This document shows positions 33,639 to 44,100 of a stretch of DNA of 64,000 nt, one piece after another; position 1 is the first letter of the stretch; each line of letters opens with the position of its first letter. The translations under genes and the position numbers were made by a program. The stretch is from CAWFFV01 sp963814985. Its GTDB lineage: Bacteria; Chloroflexota; Ktedonobacteria; Ktedonobacterales; Ktedonobacteraceae. Where the stretch lies: contig CAWFFV010000027.1 in NCBI GenBank assembly GCA_963814985.1, positions 260,779-324,778 on the forward strand. Direction: 5' to 3'. Under the pieces are notes generated by a model that saw nothing but the letters and a program-made list of their open reading frames with translations, ran no database searches and was not told the DNA's origin.

Positions 33639-34613
33639 CTAATCGCGTAGCGCCGTTCCGGTGAGGCGCAAGAAAATTTCGTCCAGCGTCGGCTCATGCA
33701 CAGAGATATCCTTGATCTCACCCTCTTGTGAGAGGATATTGATCACTTGTGGAACGACACCGTGATTGCCCAACGTGCTGATTTTCAGGTATGTCCCGTT
33801 CTGTGTCACGACATTGACTCCCGGCAGTGAACGTATCTGCTCCACATTCTCGCTTGGCTGCATCGTCTCAATGTCGATTACGCTACCGCCGTAGATGCGC
33901 CGCAAGTGATCAGGTGTATCGACGGTGATCAGCTTGCCGTGATCGATGATCGCAAGGCGCCCACACAACGCCTGTGCCTCTTCCAGGTAGTTTGTGGTGA
34001 TCAGAACGGTTTTTCCCTGGTCGCGCTGAGCAAGAATATAATCCCAGATCGCTCTGCGTGCCTGCACATCCACGCCAAGCGTCGGTTCATCGAGATAGAT
34101 GATCTGCGGATCGTGCAGAAGTGCACGCGCCAGTGCCAACCGACGTTTCATGCCACCGGAGAACGTGCCGACACGCGAATCCTTGCGATCAAGCAGTTGC
34201 ACCAGTTCCAGCAATTTCTTTATGCGCTCTTTCTTCTCTTTGCGCGGAATGCCGAACAGGTCAGCGTGAAAATCCATGTTCGTCCAGGCAGTCAGTTCCT
34301 CGTAGAGTGCGGTTTCCTGCGGCACAGCACCGAGGATGCGCCGTACATGGCGTGTCTGGTGGCGTACGTCGTAGCCCATCACACGCACATCACCGCTTGT
34401 GGGTCTCATCAAGCCGCTGATTATGTTGATAGTCGTCGTTTTGCCTGACCCGTTCGGTCCCAGCAAACCGAAGATCTCACCCTGTTGTACTGTCAACGAC
34501 ATGTGATCGATGGCCCGGAACGTGCCAAACGCCTTGCACAGATCGACAATTTCGATGGCGACATTATCCGTTGGATCGACCACAGGCGCTACTTGCGTAT
34601 GATCTTTGTTCAT
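33639..34613 (-). CDS. ABC transporter ATP-binding protein (drug/product exporter type)
   Basis: A 324-residue ATPase with Walker A GPNGSGKTT, Q-loop near VPQETALYEE, signature SGGMKRRLALA, Walker B IIYLDEP and the H-loop region after LITTNYLEEAQ. The C-terminal 90 residues form the accessory domain common in DrrA/CcmA-like exporters. The H-loop position appears as TTN rather than TTH, a frequent variant of TTHY in this group that may weaken the switch. It lies 66 bp after the stop of the serine-type NRPS and heads the permease genes, which ties this exporter to the right-hand pathway. ATG 34613 gives the usual length. Confidence 0.93.
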   Translation of the reverse strand: MNKDHTQVAPVVDPTDNVAIEIVDLCKAFGTFRAIDHMSLTVQQGEIFGLLGPNGSGKTTTINIISGLMRPTSGDVRVMGYDVRHQTRHVRRILGAVPQETALYEELTAWTNMDFHADLFGIPRKEKKERIKKLLELVQLLDRKDSRVGTFSGGMKRRLALARALLHDPQIIYLDEPTLGVDVQARRAIWDYILAQRDQGKTVLITTNYLEEAQALCGRLAIIDHGKLITVDTPDHLRRIYGGSVIDIETMQPSENVEQIRSLPGVNVVTQNGTYLKISTLGNHGVVPQVINILSQEGEIKDISVHEPTLDEIFLRLTGTALRD

Positions 34614-34679
34614 CAGATTGCCCTCTTTTCTGGTGTTGTAAACTGTTAAACCATGTATTATCGAGTCTACAGATTACGC

Positions 34680-37600
34680 TCATTCATACTCGTATTTCCT
34701 TGCGTACCTTCGCACATGACGTCCCTGTGCCATTGCTACTCGCATTTCACCACGATTTTGGCCTTCCTGTACAACATTTGTCTGTAATCGTTCCTCAATA
34801 TACGCAGCCAGTAATTTAATTGTGGGATAAGTAAGCAAATCAATGAGGAGCAAAGAACTGCCTACTTCATGCTGTAGGCGACGATGTATTTCTATGAGCT
34901 TCAAAGAGCTTCCACCACAATCAAAAAAGTTATCATGAATGCCTATTCTATCAACCTGCAAAACCTGAGACCATATAGCTGCAATAGCCTGTTCAAGTTT
35001 TGAGTATGGAGCAGCGAAGGAGGCTTCAGGAACTAGACGATGGGACATTTGCTCTTGCAAAAAAGACTTTTGCCGATTTAGTTTTCCATTTTCCGTCAGT
35101 GGAATCGTATTAATAAGATAAAATGCAGTCGGAATCATGGCCTCTGGTAATGAGTGTGAGAGGTATCTGCGCAGTTCAGTACTTGTTAGGGACGAAGTCT
35201 CATCATCTGGTACAATATATGCTATGAGCACAGAGCCAGTATTTTCCTCCTGGGCAAGAACCACAGCATCGCGTATCGCTGGATGTTTACTCAGACATGC
35301 TTCAATCTCGGCTGGCTCGATTCGAACGCCGCCTATTTTTACCTGCTTATCGACCCTACCAAGAAACTCAAGTGTGCCATCTGTACAAAATCTGGCTCTA
35401 TCGCCAGTACGATACAAACGCTCACCTTTGGTGAAGGGGAAAGGATGGCTGATGAAACGCTCAGCAGTCAAGTCAGGCCGATTGACGTATCCTCGGGCAA
35501 GCCCTATACCACCGAGGAACAGCTCTCCAGGCACTCCGATGGGCGTCGGCTGCAAGTAGCGATCGAGTATATAGATCTGCATATTGCTGATAGGGCTACC
35601 AATAGGAACGGACTCTCGGCTATCATGAGGATCGCATTGCCAGGCGGTTACATCGATGGCTGCTTCGGTTGGTCCATAAAGATTGTAAAGATTGGTCTGA
35701 AATATCGCGAAGAACTCTGCCTGAAGTTCTCTTGACAGGACCTCACCACTGCAAATTACCCGTCGTATAGCATTACAACGAGCGACATCTCTGGTTCGCA
35801 GGAACATACGCAACATTGAAGGCACAAAGTGAACCGTTGTGATCTGCTGCCGATAAATCACATCAACAAGATAGGAGGGGTCTTGATGCCCACCGGGGCG
35901 TGCCAACACGATGCAAGCTCCAGCGATTAAAGGCCAGAAAAATTCCCAACCAGATACATCAAAGCTTATGGGAGTTTTCTGTAACACCCGGTCCTCTGGC
36001 TGAAGTTGGTAGATCTCCTGCATCCAAAGCAAGCGATTTGCCAAACCCTGGTACGTGTTCTGAGCTCCCTTTGGTGTTCCTGTCGAGCCAGAAGTATAGA
36101 TGATGTACATCAAGTTCTCGTCGGCGATCTCAGTGTTCGGATTTGAACAGGGCTCTTCAGCACAATGTTCATGTGTATCGACATAGATGACACGGATAGA
36201 TACAGATTTATGAGGTTGGGCAATAGTATGCTTTGTAATAAGGAATGCCAACTTGCTATCGTTCATCATATATGCAAGACGTTCGGGGGGATAATCGGGG
36301 TCAAGAGGAAGATAGGCTCCTCCCGCCTTCAGGACCGCCAGCAACGAAACGACCAATTCAGGTGAGCGTTCCAGGCATATACCAACCAGAACTTCGGGGC
36401 CGACTCCCAGACGACGTAGAAAGTGAGCCTGCTGGTTGGCTCGCTCATTAAGCATATGAAATGTCAACTGCACATCCTCGAAGACCAGGGCGATGGCATC
36501 GGGCGAGTGCTCGACCTGTGCTTCGATACAACAATGAACATGTCTTTTCCTGGGTAGCTCTTCTTTCCACTCACGCAAGAGTAAATGAGCCTCACGATCA
36601 GTTAAGAGGGAAATGGTACCAATGCGTTCTTCCGATTTCTCGGTGAGACACCGCAGGAGTATCTGAAAGTGCTCTGACATTTGCTGAATTAACGCCGGAT
36701 CAAAGGCATCCGTTCTGTATTTAAAGGCCCCAACCAGGGATGGTCCTGCACCAAAAATCTCTAATTCTAGATCAAATCTGGCCTCTTGTTGCTCAATATT
36801 AATAAGTTGCAAAGGGAGGTGATCATCCTTGTGATTACCACAAGTTGCCTCCTGATCAAATCCCTCCATCAAAGAGAAAAGACCGCTGCCAGGGTCATCA
36901 CCCCGCATACTTTCATTGAACCCTACCTCGTTGGGGTGAATAAGTTGGGCCAACGTCTTTGCATCAAAGCGCTGCTGGTTCTGCAACACAATGAGGACAT
37001 CGAATAATGGATTGCGAGTTGGATCTCTTTGCACGTGCAATCTGTTGACCAGTGTTGAGAATGGAAATGACTGGTGTGCTAATGCGTCACATACGGTTTG
37101 GTATGTCGCCTGAAGATGCTCACTGAATGTTGGATTGCCAGAGAGATCTGTTCTCAACACCACTGGATTGACGAAATATCCGACCTGAGAGGCAAACTCA
37201 GCCTTTTCTCTTCCAAGACTGGGTGAACCTATATGGAATACGTCCTGTCCACTATATCGTTGGAGCAATACCTGTAACGAGGCTACAAGTAGCGTAAAAA
37301 ATGTCACATGCTCTCTCTGGGCCAGTTGACGGAGGCGACTTGTCATCTCTGTTGAGCAACGAAATGTACATACTCCTGCTCGCACTCCTCTAAGTACTGT
37401 GCGAGGACGATTAACCGGTAACTCCAACAACGGAAGCTCACCGCTCAACTGGTGTTTCCAATAATCCCACAATTGTTCTCCAGATGGGCTAACGAGCATA
37501 TCCTGTTGCCACCGTACATAGTCAAAGTAAGTACTCGTAAGTGGTGGCAGTTGAGCTTTTTTCTCAGTGGTCTCAGCCTTCATAAGCTGGCATAGCTCAT

Positions 37601-38126
37601 CCAGTAGAATAGCATAGGACCAGCCATCGATAACAATATGGTGAGCGGTAAGCAGTAACAAGTCTGGAAAGGGGGCACGCCTGATCACCTGAAATCGCAC
37701 GGCTGGACCGGTAACTAGATTGAAGGGGCAACCGATGAGTTCCCTGATCAGGCTATGACATTGCTCATTCGTCATATGGGTAGCGCTAATCACCTCAAAC
37801 GCTACTTCCTGACTTCGATGGACAACCTGTTCTGGCTGCCCCTCATTATCCCTATACGTAGTGCGAAAAACAGGATGACGATCAATTAAGACCTGGCAGA
37901 CTCGTCGCAACGCCTCATCATCCAGAGTACAATGAAGAAGACAAGGCATCACTTCATTGTAGGAAGCACTGCCAGGATACAGGTTATAGAGAAACCAGAG
38001 AGCCTTCTGTCCCTCCGATAGAGGATAACTCACGGTCTGCCAGTTGGCCCGCTCCTCAATCAATCGTCTCAGGCGTTCACGTTTATTTTCCTGCGGCTGG
38101 AGCTGTTGATTATTCACTGAACCCAC
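34680..38126 (-). CDS. NRPS module C-A-PCP, predicted serine-activating
   Basis: An intact 1,148-codon gene. Domains: helical N-terminus (NKRERLRRLIEER, possible docking element), condensation (AHHIVIDGWS; about 38.05-36.7 kb), adenylation (IYTSGSTGTPKG, FDVSGWEFFW, LYGPTEAAIDV, YRTGDRARF; 36.6-35.15 kb) and carrier (FFDCGGSSLKL; about 34.93 kb, where Gly-Gly-Ser-Ser replaces the usual GGHS but the Ser is kept). The specificity residues read D-V-W-H-I-S-L-I-D, closely matching serine codes. It begins at GTG 38126 with AGGAGG six bases upstream, overlapping the end of the PKS gene by 17 bp. That overlap implies coupled translation and direct transfer of the reduced acyl chain to serine. No thioesterase or reductase follows, so the acyl-serine must pass to another protein, plausibly the KS-ACP-TE protein at 48.5-52.2 kb. 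Confidence 0.95.
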   Translation of the reverse strand: MGSVNNQQLQPQENKRERLRRLIEERANWQTVSYPLSEGQKALWFLYNLYPGSASYNEVMPCLLHCTLDDEALRRVCQVLIDRHPVFRTTYRDNEGQPEQVVHRSQEVAFEVISATHMTNEQCHSLIRELIGCPFNLVTGPAVRFQVIRRAPFPDLLLLTAHHIVIDGWSYAILLDELCQLMKAETTEKKAQLPPLTSTYFDYVRWQQDMLVSPSGEQLWDYWKHQLSGELPLLELPVNRPRTVLRGVRAGVCTFRCSTEMTSRLRQLAQREHVTFFTLLVASLQVLLQRYSGQDVFHIGSPSLGREKAEFASQVGYFVNPVVLRTDLSGNPTFSEHLQATYQTVCDALAHQSFPFSTLVNRLHVQRDPTRNPLFDVLIVLQNQQRFDAKTLAQLIHPNEVGFNESMRGDDPGSGLFSLMEGFDQEATCGNHKDDHLPLQLINIEQQEARFDLELEIFGAGPSLVGAFKYRTDAFDPALIQQMSEHFQILLRCLTEKSEERIGTISLLTDREAHLLLREWKEELPRKRHVHCCIEAQVEHSPDAIALVFEDVQLTFHMLNERANQQAHFLRRLGVGPEVLVGICLERSPELVVSLLAVLKAGGAYLPLDPDYPPERLAYMMNDSKLAFLITKHTIAQPHKSVSIRVIYVDTHEHCAEEPCSNPNTEIADENLMYIIYTSGSTGTPKGAQNTYQGLANRLLWMQEIYQLQPEDRVLQKTPISFDVSGWEFFWPLIAGACIVLARPGGHQDPSYLVDVIYRQQITTVHFVPSMLRMFLRTRDVARCNAIRRVICSGEVLSRELQAEFFAIFQTNLYNLYGPTEAAIDVTAWQCDPHDSRESVPIGSPISNMQIYILDRYLQPTPIGVPGELFLGGIGLARGYVNRPDLTAERFISHPFPFTKGERLYRTGDRARFCTDGTLEFLGRVDKQVKIGGVRIEPAEIEACLSKHPAIRDAVVLAQEENTGSVLIAYIVPDDETSSLTSTELRRYLSHSLPEAMIPTAFYLINTIPLTENGKLNRQKSFLQEQMSHRLVPEASFAAPYSKLEQAIAAIWSQVLQVDRIGIHDNFFDCGGSSLKLIEIHRRLQHEVGSSLLLIDLLTYPTIKLLAAYIEERLQTNVVQEGQNRGEMRVAMAQGRHVRRYARKYEYE

Positions 38127-41100
38127 TCATAGCCTCCTTTTCTTTTGAGAAACCCGCAAGCAATTTATCGACCTCAGCATCCGAGAGATCATCCAGACGA
38201 TCAAGCAGAAGCAACTCATGAAGCGGATCAAGGTCCTGACCATCGTCTACTACAGTTGCTCCGCCATCCCTACTTACCACTACCGGCTTCTCGCTCACTT
38301 CAGCCTTTTGTTTCTCTACCGTCAACATCATATGCTGTATGATCTGTTTACTCATCTCTCCTACTGTCAGGCCTGCAAGTATTACAGTGACAGGAAGCTC
38401 AACATTGAGATTGAGTTGGATACGATTTTTGAGTTCGACCGCCATTAATGAATCGATGCCTAACGCTGTCAAAGGTTGATCCTGATCCAGGTGCCCTTTG
38501 GTGGAGAGACCTAGTATGCGAGACACATACTCAGACAGAAACTCTTGAACCAGATTGTAGGCTTCACTATGGTTGTCTTCCTCTCTGAGTAGAAGCTTCA
38601 GCACACGTGCTGCAGGACTGGTTTCTACCATGTCATCATGGATGTTGCGTTGTTTCGTGAGATGAGCAAAAAAGGATGATCCTGCCGCCGAAGGATAGTG
38701 TTCAGCCCAAAGATCTGCATCAAAAGGTATTACGGCCACCTGTGGGTGATGGCTAACTAATAGCTTCCTGAGTGCCTCGAGTCCTTGTTGGGAAGCTATG
38801 CTTTGCAGCCCACGCGTTCCTAGCCGTTCACTCAAATTCTTCCTGGCCACCTCTCCAGCTTCGGACCAGGGACCCCAGTTGATACTAACACCAGGTAGGC
38901 CCTCTAGCCGCCGCTGGTAAGCCAGTGCATCAAGGAATGCATTTCCCGCAGCATAATTGCCCTGACCAGGCGAACCAAGGAGAGATGCGGCAGAAGAAAA
39001 CATCACGAAGAAGTCCAGAGGTTCACTGCGTGTCAGACAATGAAGGTTCCAGGCACCTTTGACTTTGGGAGCCATGACCTTCGCAAAGCGATCAGCGTCG
39101 AGCTGGACGAGAATGCTATCATCAAGCACCATTGCACAGTGAAAGATACCGCGTAAAGGAGGTGCGACCATGCCATGTAGCCGAGAGAAAACCACTCCCA
39201 TTTGTTCCTCATCTGCGACATCGGCGGTTTCGATAATGACCTGTGCTCCCATTTCTCGCATCTCTTTAATTTGTGCTTCAGCCTGTGTAGTTGGCGCACG
39301 TCTCCCGATCAGGACAATATTTCGCACGCCTTGCTCAGCCATCCAGCGAGCTATCACCAGACCTAATCCCCCCAGTCCACCTGTGATGAGATAGGTACTG
39401 TCCGCCCTCAATAGAGAGCCATGCGCATCAGCTCTGATGGTCACTTCCTCTGCTTGAAGAGAGAGCACAACTTTACCAATATGTTTCCCCATAGCCATAT
39501 GACGAAATGCATTAATTGATTCAGTAATGGGGAAGACTCTAGATGGGAGTAAGCCCAATTCTCCACGATGAAAATGGTGCATAACCTCTCCCAGGACAGA
39601 ACCGAACAACTGTGGAGCTTCACGTGTACCACTGTCAAGGTTGACCGCAAAAAAGGATAGATTGGAACGAAAAGGATAGAGATTCAGTTGACGATTACTG
39701 TAGATGTCACGTTTCCCAATCTCTACAAAACGTCCGTATGAACGTAAAACATCTATTCCTCGCGGGATTGCCTCACCAGCTAGCGAGTTAAGCACGACAT
39801 CGATGCCCTGATCTTGCGTATAACGGCGAATGTCATCGGCCCATGAGAGTGTATGCGAGTCCATGACATATGTAATGCCTAACGAACGTAAATATTCACG
39901 CTTCTCCTCTGTCCCGGCAGTCGCAAAAATTTCCGCTCCGAACAACTGACAGATCTGTACTGCAGCCAGTCCTACACCTCCTGCGGCTGAATGGATCAGA
40001 ACACGCTCGCCACGTCGTATACGTGCAAGATGGACAAGTGAATAGTAGGCCGTCACGTACGCGATAGGAATGGTTGCAGCTTCCTCGAAACTTATCTCTG
40101 GTGGTTTGAAGGCCACACAATACGCGTCGGTTGTAGCATAAGAGCCAATACAATTGGGAGCCAGTGCAACAACCTCATCGCCAATCTTGAATGTATCAAC
40201 GCCTTCACCAACTGCGACAATGACTCCCGAACATTCAATTCCGAGCGGTCCCTCGAAGCGTCCGTAATTCGGCACCATACCCATGGCTGACATTACATCG
40301 ATAAAGTTCATCGCGGTGGCTTGCACTTTGATTTCGACCCAACCAGGCAACGGTATCAATCTATTGGTAGCATAGAGCGCAAGACCATCAAGAATGCCTG
40401 GTGTAATATTTTCCAATCGGAAGGGGTAGTCAAGAGAAACTGTCATCGTGCGCAATTCCTGCTCGACAGATGCTTGCGTGGTATTACTATGTTCCTGATC
40501 GAGGCGAGCTACGAAACGCTCGGTTCCCCGTAATGCAACTTGCAACTCTCGATCACCACGTGATAACTCCTCATAGAGAGCTTGAGCGTCATAGGTGGAT
40601 CTCTCGTCAGCAAGGTCAACCAGAGTACAATCAAGCGATGGATGCTCATTCGTGATAACCCGACCTAACCCCCATACTGGTGCCTGGCTGACAGAAATAT
40701 CCTTTTCTCCCTGTATTGTCTGCACACCGCCAGTCACAATCCATAATCGGAGTTCTTTCTCCATTGGATAGATCGCTTGTAAAATGTGTAGTGTGGTTAT
40801 CACTCCAGGTGCCAGAACCTTCTGAAAGGAGTCCTGCGCTAACTGTTTGGCTTGAGGTATGTCTAAATTCCAGAGATGGATCAACCCACGAAGTGGCATG
40901 TGGTATTTAGTTGTGATATCTGTCACCAACTGATGAAACTCATTACCATTGAGAGGATTGATGCGATAGTTGGACGATTGCTCATCAACTTCAAAATATG
41001 ACCCTTGTCGTACTCGTATTGGATGTCCTCCTGCCTGTGACAGCAATCTGGCAAGGTCTTGTCCGACATTCCCCTCATCTTCAAGAATAATCCAGGTCCC

Positions 41101-44100
41101 TCCTTCACTACCCGCAGGTTGTGCTTTTACATTTTCTTTAGAAGGTTCCCATTTTTCCCATTGTAAGGTGTAAATCCAATCTTCGATGGAGGACGATTTA
41201 AAGTTGTTGATGACCTGATCAATGCGCTGGAGACGCAATCCTTTAACTTCCAGAGCGATCTGCCCATCATCTCCAAATACGAGTACATTGGCGCGCGGCA
41301 ATCTATCAATAACATTGCTTACATTATCCTCGCTCATGAGACGGACGGCATAGCTCTGCAAAGCTGACGAGGGACGGCACTGCAAGACCATACGCTCAAT
41401 GCCGACGGGAATATGTACTCCGTTTGCGTGCCCTGCCGCATGTTCTGAGACGATAGTTGCCATGACAACCTGTAAGCAGGCATCAAACAGGGCTGGATGG
41501 AGAACGTAGTGCCCAACATCACCAGTAATATCGGCTGGTGGCTGAACCTTCCCTAACGCTTCGCCATTTCCACAGTTCAGCTCAATTACACCCTGGAAAG
41601 CTGGCCCATATAACAGACCATGCTGCGCTGCCGTAGCATAGAATTCCTGACTTGAGACTTCAGTATTACAACGCGCATGCAAGTCATCAAGCAACCGGGA
41701 AGGCTCATGAGGAAGGGAACTCTGTTCTTGTGCATGATGCTTGATCATTCCCTCTACGTGAAGCGTCCAGGCCCCCGCCTTTGCGGGAGATGTAGTAAGT
41801 CGACTAAATATTTTGAAACTCGCCCCTTCGGCCTCATGTTGTTCGATCACGACCTGGATAATTCTCTCAGCCTCGGAGAGAAACAACGCCTTCGCGAATT
41901 TCACCTCTTCCAGAATAAAAACCCGCTTGCCAAAGAGCGCTTCACAAGCAACAAATATGGCATCAAGATACATTGTTGCAGGCAGGATCACTGCATCTTG
42001 CACCCGGTGATCTTTCAAGTACGGAAGCCTTTCCAGGCTGATCCTCTCCTCCCAGAAATAAATATCAGGATGTGTAGCAGATACCAGGACATCACCAATA
42101 ATAGGATGCCTGTTACTATGTAAGAGTCGGAAATGCCCTGGTTGATCAGAAGCTTCGATCTGAGAGTCGAAGCTGTACTTCTGATGTTGCCACGGGTATA
42201 AGGGTAGTCCAATAACTCTGCCGTGCTGCGGGTACAGGCTCTCCCAATTCACCACCACACCTTTCGCATATAATGTGGCAAGCGATGCCAACATCATTGC
42301 CCGTTCATTTTCTTTTCTACGTAAAGTTGGCATTGTAACGATATCCCGGTCAGAATCCAGAATACCCTGTTGAATAGCACTGAGCAGTATAGGGTGTGGA
42401 CTGATCTCAAGAAAGGTATCATAACCTTGGTCCAGCAAACGTTGAATAACCGGCCAGAATAACACTGGAGAGCGTAAATTACGAAACCAGTATTCTTTAT
42501 CAAAGCCAGCACCATCAGATTCCTGCCCTGTGACAGTCGAATAGATAGGTGTACTGGCCGCCTGGGGATTGAGAAAAGCCAGTTCGTCCATCAGATCAGT
42601 GCGGAGCTGATCTACCTGTGGACTATGGGAAGCAAAATCAACCACAACGCGTCTTACAAAAACACCTCTATTCTCCATGTCCTGTATAAACTGGTCGAGC
42701 GTAGTGGCATCACCTGATATCACCGTGGAGGAAGGACCATTGCTAACTGCAACTGAGAGCTGGTTCTCATATTCCTGTAACACTTTTCGTGTCTCATCCA
42801 GTGGAAGTCCTACGGTGGCCATTCCACCGCGACCAGTAATGCGGGTTGCCAACTGGCTTCTCCGGCAAATGATGCGGGCGGCGTCTTCCAGACAAAGCGC
42901 TCCCGCTATATGGGCCGCAGCGACCTCACCCATGCTGTGCCCGACAACGGCATCAGGTACAATGCCCCAGGAAGACCAGAGTTTGGCCAGAGCAACATCC
43001 AATGCGAACAAAACAGGTTGCACAACCTCCAGCCGCGCAATGTGAGAATGATGCTCGTCAGCATGAAGTTCATCTATCAATGACCAGTCTACGAATTTCT
43101 GAAATGCCTGTTGACACTCTTCAATCGTTCGCCGAAAAACTGGTTCTTTAGCGAATAGATCCACACCCATGCCGAGCCACTGCGATCCCTGGCCTGGAAA
43201 GACAAAAACCACCTTCCGCTTCTGATTTGGTCTAATCCTCCCGCTTGAAATAAATGGATGCGTTTCATCCGCAATAAAAGACTGAAGCCGCTCAGCTATA
43301 TCGCTAATAGACTGTCCCACCACCGCAAGGCGATGTTCATGGTGCATACGCCGTACACTCGCTGTATAACACACATCTTTTAGATGTAGATCAGAGATAT
43401 CTGACGCTGACAAGAGAAGCTCCTGGTATTTGACCACCAACGCTTTTAAAGCTTCGCTACTTCGCGCTGATAGCGTTAGAAGGTGCAGATCGTCGTAGAC
43501 TACTCCCTCTTCTTGTCGAGGAGACTCGGGCACACTCTCAAGAATAACATGTGCATTAGTACCAGAAAGTCCAAAGGAATTGATTCCAGCAAGACGTGTG
43601 TCTCCTCTCTCTGGCCAGGACATTACTGTCAGGGGGATCGAGACAGGGATTTTCTCCCAGGGAACTCTGGTGTTCGGGTGATTGAAGTGGAGACTGGGAG
43701 GGATATTTCTATGTCTGAGCGAGAGGGCCACTTTGATGACACTGGCTATTCCTGCGGCTGACTCTGTATGCCCTATATTCGTTTTGATGCTTCCCAATAG
43801 GCAAATATCGTCCTCTGGTCTCCCTATCGCAAGTATACGTCCAAGTGTTTCAATTTCAATTGGGTCGCCCACTTGTGTCCCTGTACCATGAGCCTCCACA
43901 TACTGTAACCTCCCAGGTTCTATCCTGGCGCTATGACAGGCAGCACGTAATACGGCAGCTTGCCCAGCACTGCTGGGTGTCATCAGTAACCCTCCACTAC
44001 GACCATCATTATTAACCGCACTCCCCCGGATAACAGCATAGATGCGATCTTTATCTTGAAGGGCTGCACGTAATTTTTTCAGGACAACCACTCCAGCTCC

